A DNA stretch of 64,000 nucleotides, taken from contig NZ_CP133888.1 in NCBI RefSeq assembly GCF_041228405.1, forward strand, positions 3,844,001 to 3,908,000. Reading direction: 5' to 3'. This stretch comes from Salinilacustrithrix flava. Its GTDB lineage: Bacteria > Actinomycetota > Acidimicrobiia > Acidimicrobiales > Salinilacustritrichaceae. The position numbers and the translations under genes were made by a program. The notes beneath the pieces are model-generated. The model had not been told where the DNA came from. It saw only the letters and a list, made by a program, of their open reading frames with translations, and did no database searches. Each line of letters opens with the position of its first letter. The stretch's first letter is position 1. This document shows, one piece after another, positions 51,470 through 60,636 of the stretch.

Positions 51470-53155
51470 GTGATCCCCTCCCCCGCCCTGCCCGGTGCCT
51501 TCGAGCGCGGCCGGAACCTGCGCCGCCTGGCGGACGAGCACTTCGACGTCCTCGTCGTCGGCGGCGGCATCACCGGCGTGGGCGTCGCCCTCGATGCGGC
51601 CAGCCGTGGCCTGCGCACGGCGCTCGTGGAGCGGGGCGACTTCGCATCGGGCACGTCGTCGAAGAGCTCCAAGCTCGTGCACGGCGGGCTGCGGTACCTG
51701 CAGAACGGCGACGTCCGCCTGGTCTACGAGGCCCTGCGCGAGCGCCAGCGCCTGCTGCGCAACGCACCGCACCTCGTGCGGGTCATGCCCTTCCTCATCC
51801 CCATGTTCGGCAAGGGCGGGGTCATCCACCCGAAGCTCGAGAAGGCCCTCGGCTCGGCCATGTGGATGTACGACCTCACCGGCGGCGCCCGCATCGGCAA
51901 GCTCCACCAGCGCATCTCCAAGGAGCAGACGCTGGCCCACATGCCGACGCTGCCGGCCGATCGCGTCGGTGCCAGCTACCTCTACTACGACGCCCAGGCC
52001 GACGACGCCCGCCTGACCCTCACGGTGGCTCGCACGGCGGCCGAGCTGCACGGCGCGGTGTGCGTCAACCACGCCCCCGTCGTCGAGCTGACCCACGAGG
52101 GTGCTCGGACGACCGGCGCCGTCGTGGAGGACGCCGAGTCAGGCGACCGCATCGAGGTCCGGGCCCGAGCCGTGGTCAACGCGGCCGGGGTCTGGGCCGA
52201 CGACATCCGCGCCCTCGACGAGGGGATGCACCCCCACGCCATCCGCCCGGCCAAGGGCATCCACCTGACGGTGCCGTGGTCGCTGGTGCGCAACGACATC
52301 GCCGTCATCGCACCGGTGCCCAAGGACAAGCGGTCGATCTTCGTGGTGCCGTGGCCGGCACCCGCCGGCGAGGAGCCGGCCTTCACCTACATCGGCACGA
52401 CCGACACCGACTACGACGGCCCCACCGAGGATCCGCAGTGCACCCGCGAGGACGTGGCGTACCTGCTGGATGCCATCAACCACTCGACCACGACCGATAT
52501 CACCGAGCGCCACGTGGTGGGCACGTGGGCGGGGCTGCGGCCGCTGGTGAAGGCCACCACGTCGGGGCGCACCGCCGACCTGTCCCGCAACCACGCCGTG
52601 GTCACCAGCGCCAGCGGGGTGGTCAGCGTCACCGGCGGCAAGCTCACCACCTACCGCGAGATGGCGGCCGACACGATGGGCGCCGTCGCGAAGGTGCTGG
52701 ACCTGCCCCGGTCCCAACGCCGATCCCGCACCGCCCGGCTGCGCCTGCTCGGCGCCGACGGCTACGACCCGGGTGCCACCGGGCCCGACCAGCACCTGCA
52801 CCAGCGCTACGGCGGTGAGGCGCGCGTCGTGCAGGCGATGGCGGAGCGGGATCCGTCGCTGGGGGTGCCCCTCGTCAACGGGCTGCCGCACCTGCGGGCC
52901 GAGGCGCTGTACGCAGTTCGCTACGAGATGGCCACGACCCTCGCTGACGTGCTCGAACGCCGGGTGCGAGGGCTCATGCTCTCCCGGGACGCCACCGCCG
53001 ATGCCGCCGCCGCGGTCGCCGAGCTGATCGGGCCAGAGCTGGGTTGGTCCGACCGGCGCCGGGCCGACGAGGTCGCCGAGCTGCGGGCTCGAGCCGCCCA
53101 GCAGCGGGACGCCCCCGGCCTGCCCGACTCGGTGCTGCCCGGCGTCGGCAGCTGA
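51470..53155 (+). CDS. glpD: FAD-dependent glycerol-3-phosphate dehydrogenase
   Basis: 561 residues. FAD loop VLVVGGGITGVGVALDAASRG (about 28-48), FASGTSSKSSKLVHGGLRYL for substrate/flavin, VVNAAGVWAD, and GTWAGLRPLV with VVSVTGGKLTTYREMA. The C-terminal helical domain is present. It oxidises glycerol-3-phosphate to dihydroxyacetone phosphate at the membrane, passing electrons to quinone. Glycerol kinase homologs are at 17100 and 58548. Confidence 0.94.
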   Translation: MIPSPALPGAFERGRNLRRLADEHFDVLVVGGGITGVGVALDAASRGLRTALVERGDFASGTSSKSSKLVHGGLRYLQNGDVRLVYEALRERQRLLRNAPHLVRVMPFLIPMFGKGGVIHPKLEKALGSAMWMYDLTGGARIGKLHQRISKEQTLAHMPTLPADRVGASYLYYDAQADDARLTLTVARTAAELHGAVCVNHAPVVELTHEGARTTGAVVEDAESGDRIEVRARAVVNAAGVWADDIRALDEGMHPHAIRPAKGIHLTVPWSLVRNDIAVIAPVPKDKRSIFVVPWPAPAGEEPAFTYIGTTDTDYDGPTEDPQCTREDVAYLLDAINHSTTTDITERHVVGTWAGLRPLVKATTSGRTADLSRNHAVVTSASGVVSVTGGKLTTYREMAADTMGAVAKVLDLPRSQRRSRTARLRLLGADGYDPGATGPDQHLHQRYGGEARVVQAMAERDPSLGVPLVNGLPHLRAEALYAVRYEMATTLADVLERRVRGLMLSRDATADAAAAVAELIGPELGWSDRRRADEVAELRARAAQQRDAPGLPDSVLPGVGS

Positions 53156-53156
53156 G

Positions 53157-53915
53157 GTGGTGTGGGGCCGGCGCCGGCGCACCCGGCGCTGGCTGGACGG
53201 CTGGGAAGAGGTCGCCGCCACGGGACTCCCCCAGTGGGACCTCCTCGATGACGACGAGCGCGCCCGCCTGGCGTCGCGGGTGGAGCACCTCGTACGCCGC
53301 AAGCACTGGGAGGCCGCGAGGGGCTTCGAGCTGACCCAGGAGGTGGTGATCACCATCGCCGCCAGCGCCGGACTGCTCGCGCTCGGCCTCGACCGCGACT
53401 GCTACCGCCACGTGAGGGCCGTCGTCGTCCACCCGAAGACGTTCACCAGCCACGGGGTCCGGGCGACCCACGTCGGCGGCGTCGTGACACGAGGACCCCA
53501 GCGGCTGCTCGGCCACGCCCGCGACGGCCGGGGCCCGGTGATGCTGTCGTGGCGGGCGGTCCGCCGGGACGTCCGACACCCCGAGCGTCGCCAGAACGTC
53601 GTCGTGCACGAGTTCGCCCACAAGCTCGACTCGGCCGACGGGCTGTTCGACGGCACCCCGGAGATCTCCGACCGCGCCGATCGGGCCGACTGGGTCCAGG
53701 TGTGCAACCGGGAGTACCGCCGGCTCCGCCGCCGGGACGAGCCGGACCCGGTGTTGCGCCGCTACGCCACCAAGAGCCCCGCCGAGTTCTTCGCCGTCGC
53801 CAGCGAGGTCTTCCTCATGCAGCCGCTGGCGCTCGAGGAGCACCACCCCGAGCTCTACCGGGTGCTCTGCGGCTACTACGACCAGGACCCGGCGGGCCGG
53901 GTGCGCCGTTCCTGA
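53157..53915 (+). CDS. MtfA-like zinc peptidase
   Basis: 252 residues of the MtfA/M90 family. Zinc motif HEFAHKLD at 151-158, with a downstream glutamate in EFFAVASEVFL. In E. coli MtfA modulates the glucose regulator Mlc; a comparable role here is not supported by any neighbour. The start GTG is 1 nt after the glpD stop; the next codon is also GTG, so the start is uncertain by one codon. Confidence 0.9.
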   Translation: MVWGRRRRTRRWLDGWEEVAATGLPQWDLLDDDERARLASRVEHLVRRKHWEAARGFELTQEVVITIAASAGLLALGLDRDCYRHVRAVVVHPKTFTSHGVRATHVGGVVTRGPQRLLGHARDGRGPVMLSWRAVRRDVRHPERRQNVVVHEFAHKLDSADGLFDGTPEISDRADRADWVQVCNREYRRLRRRDEPDPVLRRYATKSPAEFFAVASEVFLMQPLALEEHHPELYRVLCGYYDQDPAGRVRRS

Positions 53916-53940
53916 AAACTGGCAGTCGTGGTGTCGCGCG

Positions 53941-55107
53941 CTACTGGACGAGCTTGATCACGGCGAAGCCGTGTCGGTCCGGAGCCTCGGCGACGCCCTG
54001 CCCACCTGCTGCGGTCGCGGCGCCGACGAACCGTCCGCAGACGATGTTGTTGTTCTCGACACCACAAGGAGTCTCCTCGGGCGGATCCGTCTCGTCGAGG
54101 GTCACACTCCCCACGTGGGTGATCTGGAAGACGCCCATCATCACGCAGTAGAGGCGGAAGTTGGTCCCCGTTTCATCGTTTCCACGGGGGCACAGCGGCA
54201 CCGCGATCTCACACCCGAGCTCGATGTCGTCCACGTCGTCGCCGGCCTCGAAGGAACAGGCGTTGCCGCCCGCCATCCGCTGGGAGAGCTGGCCGGTCTT
54301 GTTGCCGGTGTCGGCCTCCCACCAGTCCGAGTCGTCGCCGGGAGTCGCCTCGGAGGACGGCAGCGCGTACCCGTCGGCAGGCAGCTGCACCAGGCCGCGC
54401 CAGCTGCTCGAACCGTTGCCGCAATCGCGCCCGAGGTTCTTCATCTGGTTGCCCCAGAGCACGTAGTGCTTCCCGATCGCAGCGGAGTTGATGGAGTAGC
54501 CGTTCGGGGCGTCGTCGTCTTCGAGCATCGCCTGCGCAGGGTGGCCGACGGCCGTCGGGGAGGTGCACACCATGAAGGGAGCCCAGCCCCGCGACACCGG
54601 CTGGATCGTGGCTGCAGCGGTGGCGCTGCTGGTGATCTCATCCTGTTCCACGAAGGCGGCGAAGGCGACGTCGCGCGTGTCGGTGACCGACACGCGCACG
54701 CCCGCGACCCGCTGGAAGTCGCTGTCGGCGAGGAACCCGAGCTGGTCGCACGTCGAGATCACGTCACTGTCAGACCCGCTGAGCGCGTACTGGGCGTCGA
54801 CCAGCTCGCAGGACTGGAGGACGGCGTCGTTGTCGGCAACGACCGACTCGATCTCGGCCACCACGTCATCGACCGGCGTGATGATCCAGTCCTGCTTGTG
54901 GTTCTGGATCGCGGACGCGCCGGCCAGTGCGGCCGCATCGGCCGCCGTCTGGGCGTTGCGCGCCGCCTCGTAGCCCACACTCCCGCCGAGGACCAGCGCA
55001 GCGACACCGAGCATGGCCGTCAGCGCGATCGCGAAGAAGATGACCGTGATGCCGCGCTCGTCGCCTGCACTGCGGGACCGGTCTCGAGCGGTTCGTCGTG
55101 GGGACAT
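53941..55107 (-). CDS. TadG-like pilus-assembly/secreted protein
   Basis: 388 residues. A cytoplasmic basic N-tail, then ERGITVIFFAIALTAMLGVAALVLGGSVGYEAARNAQTAADAA-type helix with the TadG pattern (AQTAADAAALAGA). The extracytoplasmic part has six or more Cys (for example CELVD, CDQLG, CEIAVPLCP, CGVENNNIVCG), suggesting disulfides. RBS AGGAACGAAC precedes the ATG. It is third in a TadE/TadE/TadG operon, and no secretion ATPase or platform gene is in the window. Confidence 0.82.
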   Translation of the reverse strand: MSPRRTARDRSRSAGDERGITVIFFAIALTAMLGVAALVLGGSVGYEAARNAQTAADAAALAGASAIQNHKQDWIITPVDDVVAEIESVVADNDAVLQSCELVDAQYALSGSDSDVISTCDQLGFLADSDFQRVAGVRVSVTDTRDVAFAAFVEQDEITSSATAAATIQPVSRGWAPFMVCTSPTAVGHPAQAMLEDDDAPNGYSINSAAIGKHYVLWGNQMKNLGRDCGNGSSSWRGLVQLPADGYALPSSEATPGDDSDWWEADTGNKTGQLSQRMAGGNACSFEAGDDVDDIELGCEIAVPLCPRGNDETGTNFRLYCVMMGVFQITHVGSVTLDETDPPEETPCGVENNNIVCGRFVGAATAAGGQGVAEAPDRHGFAVIKLVQ

Positions 55108-55115
55108 GTTCGTTC

Positions 55116-56018
55116 CTAGTAGACGGTGAAGTTCTTGGAGGACAGCACGGTCTCGCCGTTGAGGATCTCGGCTCGAGCGGTTCCGGGACGCCAGATGTTG
55201 TCGCTGCCGTCGTAGGACCACTCGTGGTTGGGTGGGTCCGGGGGCTCGAGATCGCAGCCGCAGCCGATCTCCACGCTCTCTCCGCTGGCGCTGACGAGGC
55301 GCACGCGCAGGTCGGCACAGGCTGCGGAGCCGTTCGTCGTGAACTCCACGAGCACGGCGCTCGCGAGTTGCTGCGAGCTGTTGCCGGACATCTTCTTGCG
55401 GTTCACCGAGGTCGGTACGTCCGGGACGCCTGCTGCGCAGTTCGGTGGGGTCGTCGTGGTCGTGGTCGACGTCGACGACGTGGAGGTGTCCGGTGTCGTC
55501 GTGGTCGTGGTCGACGTGGTCGTGGTCGAGGTGCTGGTGGTCGATGACGGTGTCGACCCGCCTGGGAGCGGGCGTCCGACGAGCTTCATGGTCGCCGAAC
55601 CGGTGGCCTCGCCGCGGTCGTAGCCCAGGATCGCAGCGACGGGGGTCACGAGGTCCCACGCCCACTCGACCTCGACGCGCACGCTGTCGATGTCGACCTC
55701 GGCGGTGCTGCACGAGATCGGTGCGCCGCCGTCGTCGATGCAGGAGACCGAGACCGCTTCCACCTTCTCCGACTCGAGCCGGGACTGGACTGCGTCCACG
55801 ATGTCGGCGTGCATCGCGCTGGTCTGGTCGTCGGCCGTCGCGAAGTCGAGGATCGCAAGGCGGGCGCCATCGCGCGCCGCATTGGTCGCCTGGTTGGCGT
55901 TGAGGGTCCACATCCCGAGGTCGACGAGACCGAAGATGAACGTCAACATGATCGGCAGGGCGAATGCCGCCTCGACGATCGTCACGCCCTCCGAACCGCG
56001 CCGCGAGCGTCTGGCCAT
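55116..56018 (-). CDS. TadE-like pseudopilin with Thr/Ser-rich linker
   Basis: 300 residues. A TadE-type start, GSEGVTIVEAAFALPIMLTFIFGLVDLG, with Glu at +5 of the helix as in type IV pilin-like proteins. Residues 155-195 are a Thr/Ser/Pro low-complexity linker, then a Cys-containing C-terminal domain (CGCDLEPPDPPNHEW). ATG 56018 shares its A with the upstream TGA; a GTG at 56021 is the alternative start. Confidence 0.82.
   Translation of the reverse strand: MARRSRRGSEGVTIVEAAFALPIMLTFIFGLVDLGMWTLNANQATNAARDGARLAILDFATADDQTSAMHADIVDAVQSRLESEKVEAVSVSCIDDGGAPISCSTAEVDIDSVRVEVEWAWDLVTPVAAILGYDRGEATGSATMKLVGRPLPGGSTPSSTTSTSTTTTSTTTTTTPDTSTSSTSTTTTTTPPNCAAGVPDVPTSVNRKKMSGNSSQQLASAVLVEFTTNGSAACADLRVRLVSASGESVEIGCGCDLEPPDPPNHEWSYDGSDNIWRPGTARAEILNGETVLSSKNFTVY
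55440..55560 (-). repeat. Thr/Ser codon repeat tract in tadE-like gene
   Basis: About 120 nt of alternating gtcgtcgtggtcgtgg-type words coding for the Thr/Ser-rich linker. The near-repeats make it a likely site for slippage or length variation. Confidence 0.7.
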
Positions 56019-56491
56019 CACGATCGCACCTGACCCTGCACGCGCACCTCAGCATCGCCCTCGAGCGTGATCGAGTTCCCGACCACGTTGGCCACGATCG
56101 GGGTCACGATGTCGTAGCGGGTGCGCACGCGGACGCGAACCCGCTCGCCGGCGGCACCGTCGGTGCCGGTGCAACCGGTGAGCTCCACCCAGTCGCCGTC
56201 GTCGTCCTGACCGAGGATCTCCACGTCGAAGTCCGGGGATGCGCTCAGACCCGGCTCCTCCGCCTCGACCTGGCCGAGGATGCTCCCACTCGGCCCGCAG
56301 GTCGCATCGTTCGGGTACACCTGCGCGAACGCAGCACCCTCTCGGGCAGCGTTCTCCAGCCGGATGTTCATCTGGTACGCCCGGCCCAGGTCGAGGACGC
56401 CGAGCACCAGCAGGACCATCACCGGCGCGATGAAGGCGAGCTCCACGATGGAAGCACCTCGCTCCTTGCGGGCTGGTCGTTCTGGTCGCAT
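56018..56491 (-). CDS. TadE-like pseudopilin
   Basis: 157 residues. KERGASIVELAFIAPVMVLLVLGVLDLGRAY is a clear TadE N-terminal helix with the conserved Glu. The C-terminal part is short and acidic, with Cys pairs (CGPSG, CTGTDG). First gene of the three-gene set, coupled to the next by TGATG. I see no clear promoter hexamer or ribosome site. Confidence 0.83.
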   Translation of the reverse strand: MRPERPARKERGASIVELAFIAPVMVLLVLGVLDLGRAYQMNIRLENAAREGAAFAQVYPNDATCGPSGSILGQVEAEEPGLSASPDFDVEILGQDDDGDWVELTGCTGTDGAAGERVRVRVRTRYDIVTPIVANVVGNSITLEGDAEVRVQGQVRS

Positions 56492-56612
56492 GCGTTCGCG
56501 TCATCGGCACGTCGGAGACGGGACTTGAGGTCCGGTGCTGCGCTCCGTGCGCGTTCCGCTGTCGCTGCCAGAACATCCCGGACCGGAGCCAGATCGGGGC
56601 GGCCGGCCCTCG

Positions 56613-56618
56613 TACAGT
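56613..56618 (+). promoter_or_regulatory. putative -10 element of the FAD-oxidase operon
   Basis: TACAGT, 8 nt before the GTG at 56627; predicts a leaderless message. Confidence 0.45.
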
Positions 56619-56626
56619 GGCCCGCC

Positions 56627-58156
56627 GTGGCCGACCCGATCGCCCTGCCCCCCACCGGACCCGGCGCGCCGACGCCGCCCATCGAGATCCGCGGCGGCGC
56701 AGCCGGCGCCAGCGCCCACCTCGGCGAGATGGTGCCGGTGCCGGACCCGGTGATCGACCGGCTCCGCAAGACCGGCGCCGGCGTGTCCACCGACCATGCC
56801 GTGCGGGCCGAGGCCAGCCGTGACTGGTGGCCGGGGGCGATGATCTGGGCGACCGAGGGCGAGGTACCCGGCCTGGCCGGCGTCGTCGTCTCCCCCACCG
56901 ATGCCGAGCAGGTCGCCGCCGTGCTGCGCCTGTGCAACGCCGCTCGCGTTCCCGTGACGGCGGCCGGTGGGCGCTCCGGGGTGTGCGGGGCGTCGGTTCC
57001 GGCCTTCGGCGGCGTCGTGCTCGACACCACGGCGCTCGCAGGCGTCGTCTCCATCGACGAGGAGTCGATGATCCTCGACGTCGCCCCCGGGACGTTCGGC
57101 GACCACCTCGAAGCCGAGCTGCGGGCGAAGGGCCTCACCGTCGGGCACTGGCCCCAGTCGGTCGCCCTGTCCACCGTCGGCGGCTGGGTCGCCTGCCGGG
57201 GCGCCGGCCAGCTGTCGAACAAGTACGGGAAGATCGAGGACATGGTGGTCGGCCTCGATGTCGTGCTCGCCGACGGCAGCGCGATCACCACCGGCGGCGG
57301 CCCCCGCTCCGCGGTCGGGCCGGACCTGACCCAGGTCTTCGTGGGGTCCGAGGGCACGCTCGGCATCATCACCGGCGTCCGTCTGCGGCTTCACCCGGCG
57401 CCGCAGGCGCAGCGCCACGCCGCCTACGGCTTCGACTCCTTCGCCGCCGCCAACGAGGCCTGCCGGCGCATCGTCCAGCGGGGCCTGCCTCCGGCCGTGC
57501 TCCGGGTGTACGACGCCATCGAGGCCGACCGCAGCTACCAGACCGGCGACCGGGCCGTCCTGCTGGTCATGGACGAGGGCGATCCGATCGTGGTGGACGC
57601 GGCGATGGCGATCACCGAGGAGGTGTGCGCCGGCGCCGAAGCGCTCGACGTCGACCTGGTCGATCGCTGGCTGGCGCACCGCAACGAGGTCTCGGCCCTC
57701 GAGGCCCTGATCGCGAAGGGCTACGTCGTCGACACCATGGAGATCTCGGCCCCGTGGTCGCGCCTGGAGGACATCTACACCGCGACCACCGGAGCGCTTC
57801 GCGCGGTGCCGGGCACGCTGGCAGCCAGCGCCCACCAGTCCCACGCCTACTCCGACGGTGCCTGCCTCTACTTCACCTTCGCCGCCAAGGTCGACGAGGA
57901 CGGCGAGGGCACGGCGGCGCGGGATCGCACCTACGCCCAGCTCTGGGACGTCGGGCAGCGGGCGGTACTGGCGGCGGGCGGCACCCTCAGCCACCACCAC
58001 GGCGTCGGCCTCAACCGCAGCCGCTTCACCGCCGAAGCGCTCGGCGCGAGCCACGCGGTGCTCCAGTCGGTGAAGGACGCGCTGGACCCCAACGGCATCC
58101 TCAACCCGGGCAAGCTGGGCCTGCGCAGCCCGTTCGGCGAGGTCGCCTACCCGTGA
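56627..58156 (+). CDS. FAD-linked oxidase, alkyl-DHAP synthase-like
   Basis: 509 residues. A PCMH-type FAD domain (VVSPTDAEQVAAVLRLCNAARVPV, AAGGRSGVCGASVP, GQLSNKYGKIEDMVVGLDVVLADG) and a C-terminal cap with TLSHHHGVGLNR (His456-458), the histidine run used by alkylglycerone-phosphate synthases. Gene order (glpD upstream, FGGY kinase downstream) supports a glycerol/DHAP-related substrate, perhaps ether-lipid formation, but a lactate/glycolate-type oxidase is possible. It overlaps the next small membrane gene by 1 nt. Confidence 0.82.
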   Translation: MADPIALPPTGPGAPTPPIEIRGGAAGASAHLGEMVPVPDPVIDRLRKTGAGVSTDHAVRAEASRDWWPGAMIWATEGEVPGLAGVVVSPTDAEQVAAVLRLCNAARVPVTAAGGRSGVCGASVPAFGGVVLDTTALAGVVSIDEESMILDVAPGTFGDHLEAELRAKGLTVGHWPQSVALSTVGGWVACRGAGQLSNKYGKIEDMVVGLDVVLADGSAITTGGGPRSAVGPDLTQVFVGSEGTLGIITGVRLRLHPAPQAQRHAAYGFDSFAAANEACRRIVQRGLPPAVLRVYDAIEADRSYQTGDRAVLLVMDEGDPIVVDAAMAITEEVCAGAEALDVDLVDRWLAHRNEVSALEALIAKGYVVDTMEISAPWSRLEDIYTATTGALRAVPGTLAASAHQSHAYSDGACLYFTFAAKVDEDGEGTAARDRTYAQLWDVGQRAVLAAGGTLSHHHGVGLNRSRFTAEALGASHAVLQSVKDALDPNGILNPGKLGLRSPFGEVAYP

Positions 58157-58551
58157 TGGGCGGGTTGCTCCACCCCCGCGCCGTGGCCGTCGGCGCCGGC
58201 GTGGCGCTGGCGATCTGCGTCCCGGCCGCGCTGCTCGCCCAGGTGCTCGACGAGTCCGACACCGTGGACGACAACTCCTCGTGGCTCATCGTCCTGTTCG
58301 GCGTGATCCTGGTCGGCATGGGCATCGGTGGCTACGTCGCCGCCACCCTGCGCCTGGACGCGCCCCTCACGAACAGCGCGGTGGCCGCCCTCGCCGCGTA
58401 CCTGCTGGTCCAGACGATCGGCGCCGTCCGCCTGCTCGCAAACGGGGACGACGTGACGTGGGCAGCGATCCCGTTCTTCGCCCTGCTGTCGGCGTCAGCG
58501 GGCATGGCCGGGGGGCTGCTCGCCGACCGCCGCGCCCGGAGGCCGCGGTGA
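58156..58551 (+). CDS. four-helix membrane protein
   Basis: 131 residues with about four membrane helices (11-30, 45-65, 75-95, 103-120). No family recognised. Its ATG shares the A of the preceding TGA; its stop overlaps the kinase GTG by 4 nt (GTGA), so it sits tightly inside the oxidase-kinase operon. Confidence 0.75.
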   Translation: MGGLLHPRAVAVGAGVALAICVPAALLAQVLDESDTVDDNSSWLIVLFGVILVGMGIGGYVAATLRLDAPLTNSAVAALAAYLLVQTIGAVRLLANGDDVTWAAIPFFALLSASAGMAGGLLADRRARRPR

Positions 58552-59978
58552 CGATCCTCGTCGTCGACGCCGGCACGTCCGGGGTCCGCTCGGTCGCCCT
58601 CGAGGCGGACGGGACGGTCGCGGCGGAGGTGCTCGTCGAGGTCCTGCCCGGCTCTCCGGCGGCCGGCCTGGTCGAGATCGACGCGACGGCCACGGCCCGG
58701 GCGGCCCTCGCCACCGCGACCTCGGTGCTGGACCGGGTCGGGTCGGTCGATGCCGTGGGCATCACCAACCAGCGGGCGTCGACCATCGCCTGGGACGCCC
58801 GGTCCGGCGATCCCGTGGGCCCGGGGATCGGCTGGCAGGACCTGCGCACCGTGGGCCGCTGCCTCGCCCTGCAGCCCGAGGGCATCCGCATCGCCCCGAA
58901 CGCGTCGGCCACCAAGGCGGAGTGGCTGGTGCAGCACAGCGACATCCCCGCCGAGCACCTCCGCATCGGCACCGTCGACACCTGGCTGGCGTGGGTGCTC
59001 TCGGGCGGCTCCGCCCACATCACCGACGCGTCCAACGCCCTGGTGACCGGCCTCTACGACGCAGCGACCGGGGACTGGTCGGAGGAGCTCCTCGACCTGC
59101 TCGGCATCCCCCGTTCGGCCCTCGCCACCGTCACCGACTCGAGCGGTGCGCTCGCCGAGGCGACGGCGCTGCCGGGGGCGCCCCCGATCACCGCCCTCGT
59201 CGGCGATCAGCAGGCGTCGCTGCTCGGGCAGGGCTGCATCCACCCGGGGGACACCAAGCTCACCCTCGGCACCGGCGGCATGCTCGACATCTGCCTCGGG
59301 CCTGAAGCCGGCCCGACCCCCCGTCACGGGACGTTTCCCATGATCGGTTGGCGGCTCGACGGCGTCGACACGTGGGCTCGGGAGGCGGTGATGCTCTCAG
59401 CCGGCACCTGCGTGGAGTGGCTGCGCGACGGCCTCGGCATCATCGACGAAGTCGCCGAGAGCGAAGTCCTCGCATCGTCCGTCCCGGACGCCGGTGACGT
59501 GGTGTTCGTCCCGGCCCTGTCCGGCCTCGGCACACCAATCTGGGACCACGGCGCTCGCGGCCTGCTGGTGGGCATCACCCGCGGGACCACGCGAGCCCAC
59601 CTCGCCCGCGCCGTCCTGGAGGGCGTCGCCCTACGAGCTGCCGATCTCGTGGACGCAGCCGAGGCCGACACCGGCCTCCGGGCGGACGTCCTCCGCGTCG
59701 ACGGCGGCATGAGCGCCAACCACGTCGTGCTGCAGGCGTTGGCCGATGCCACCCGACAGCCGGTCGAGCGCTCCGGTCATCGGGAGGCCACGGCGATCGG
59801 GGCCGGCTTCCTCGCCGGCATCGCCGCCGGCACCTGGTCGGACCTGGCCGCAGCCACCGAGACCCGTGCACCGGCCGCCCGGATCGAGCCGGATGGCGAG
59901 CTCGACCGGGAGCGGTTCGCCGATGCCTGCCGTCGTGGCGCAGGCTGGATCCCCGAGCTCACAAGCCTCGAGCTCTGA
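58548..59978 (+). CDS. FGGY-family kinase (glycerol kinase-like)
   Basis: 476 residues. VVDAGTSGVRSVAL, GITNQRAST, WQDLRT, DTWLAWVLSGG, ALVGDQQASLLGQG, GTGGMLDICLG and RVDGGMSANHV follow the glycerol kinase order, but it is about 20 residues shorter than the GlpK at 17100 and more diverged. Co-transcription with the AGPS-like oxidase and nearby glpD suggest glycerol or a glycerol-like polyol as substrate. It is translationally coupled (GTGA). Confidence 0.87.
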   Translation: MTILVVDAGTSGVRSVALEADGTVAAEVLVEVLPGSPAAGLVEIDATATARAALATATSVLDRVGSVDAVGITNQRASTIAWDARSGDPVGPGIGWQDLRTVGRCLALQPEGIRIAPNASATKAEWLVQHSDIPAEHLRIGTVDTWLAWVLSGGSAHITDASNALVTGLYDAATGDWSEELLDLLGIPRSALATVTDSSGALAEATALPGAPPITALVGDQQASLLGQGCIHPGDTKLTLGTGGMLDICLGPEAGPTPRHGTFPMIGWRLDGVDTWAREAVMLSAGTCVEWLRDGLGIIDEVAESEVLASSVPDAGDVVFVPALSGLGTPIWDHGARGLLVGITRGTTRAHLARAVLEGVALRAADLVDAAEADTGLRADVLRVDGGMSANHVVLQALADATRQPVERSGHREATAIGAGFLAGIAAGTWSDLAAATETRAPAARIEPDGELDRERFADACRRGAGWIPELTSLEL

Positions 59979-60009
59979 GCCGACTTCCTCACCCCAGGAG
60001 CTCGTCCAC

Positions 60010-60636
60010 GTGCCATCCCCCCGGGTCGATCGACCCGACCGCCGGTCCTTCCTCCGCCACGCCGCCGTCGGCGGCGCGGTCACGGTCGGCACCGCGCTCG
60101 TCCCCGTCGCTCGGTTCCTGCCGGCCGCCGCCGCCCAGGGCGGCACCGAAGAGGACCTGGCCGCGTTCGGTGAGTCGATGGAGCTCGTCGCGGTCGCCGC
60201 GTACGAGCGCGGGATCGAGCTGCTCTCCGAGGACCTCGCGCCGGTGCTGCAGACGTTCCGGGGCCACCACCAGGAGCACGCCGAGGCCTTCGCCGCGCTG
60301 GCGGGGTCAGCCGCCACCGGCGAGGCGAACCCTGCGCTGCTCGAGGCCCTGACCCCGGCGATCGACGCGCTCTCCACCCAGAACGAGGTGCTCCGCTTCG
60401 CCCGGGACCTCGAGAACCAGCTCGCCGCCACCTGCGGGCACCTGCTCACCCTCGCGGACGGCAGCGACCACGTGTCGACGATCGGGACGATCCTGCCGAC
60501 CGAGGCGTCCCACGCTGCGGAGCTCAGCTACGAGCTCCAGGAGGGGCCCGATGGCTGGTTCCCGGCCGGACCGATCGAGTCAGCCGACATCACCTTCGGC
60601 TTCGACCCGAGCGTCTTCCCGGTGAGCGGACCGTGA
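60010..60636 (+). CDS. exported ferritin-like protein (Tat signal)
   Basis: 208 residues. A twin-arginine signal DRRSFLRHAAVGGA (RR at 11-12) ends in AAAAQGG, so it is exported folded. The mature part is a ferritin-like helical bundle with ESMELVAVAAYERGI and FRGHHQEHAEAFA (ExxH-type ligands). AGGAG lies 10 nt before the GTG. Its stop overlaps the next start by 4 nt. Possibly a metal- or oxidant-handling protein; activity unknown. Confidence 0.82.
   Translation: MPSPRVDRPDRRSFLRHAAVGGAVTVGTALVPVARFLPAAAAQGGTEEDLAAFGESMELVAVAAYERGIELLSEDLAPVLQTFRGHHQEHAEAFAALAGSAATGEANPALLEALTPAIDALSTQNEVLRFARDLENQLAATCGHLLTLADGSDHVSTIGTILPTEASHAAELSYELQEGPDGWFPAGPIESADITFGFDPSVFPVSGP

Noticed and set aside
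55440..55560. gtcgtcgtgg repeats considered as a regulatory repeat array
   Set aside because: They encode the Thr/Ser linker of the TadE-like protein in frame, so coding bias explains them.
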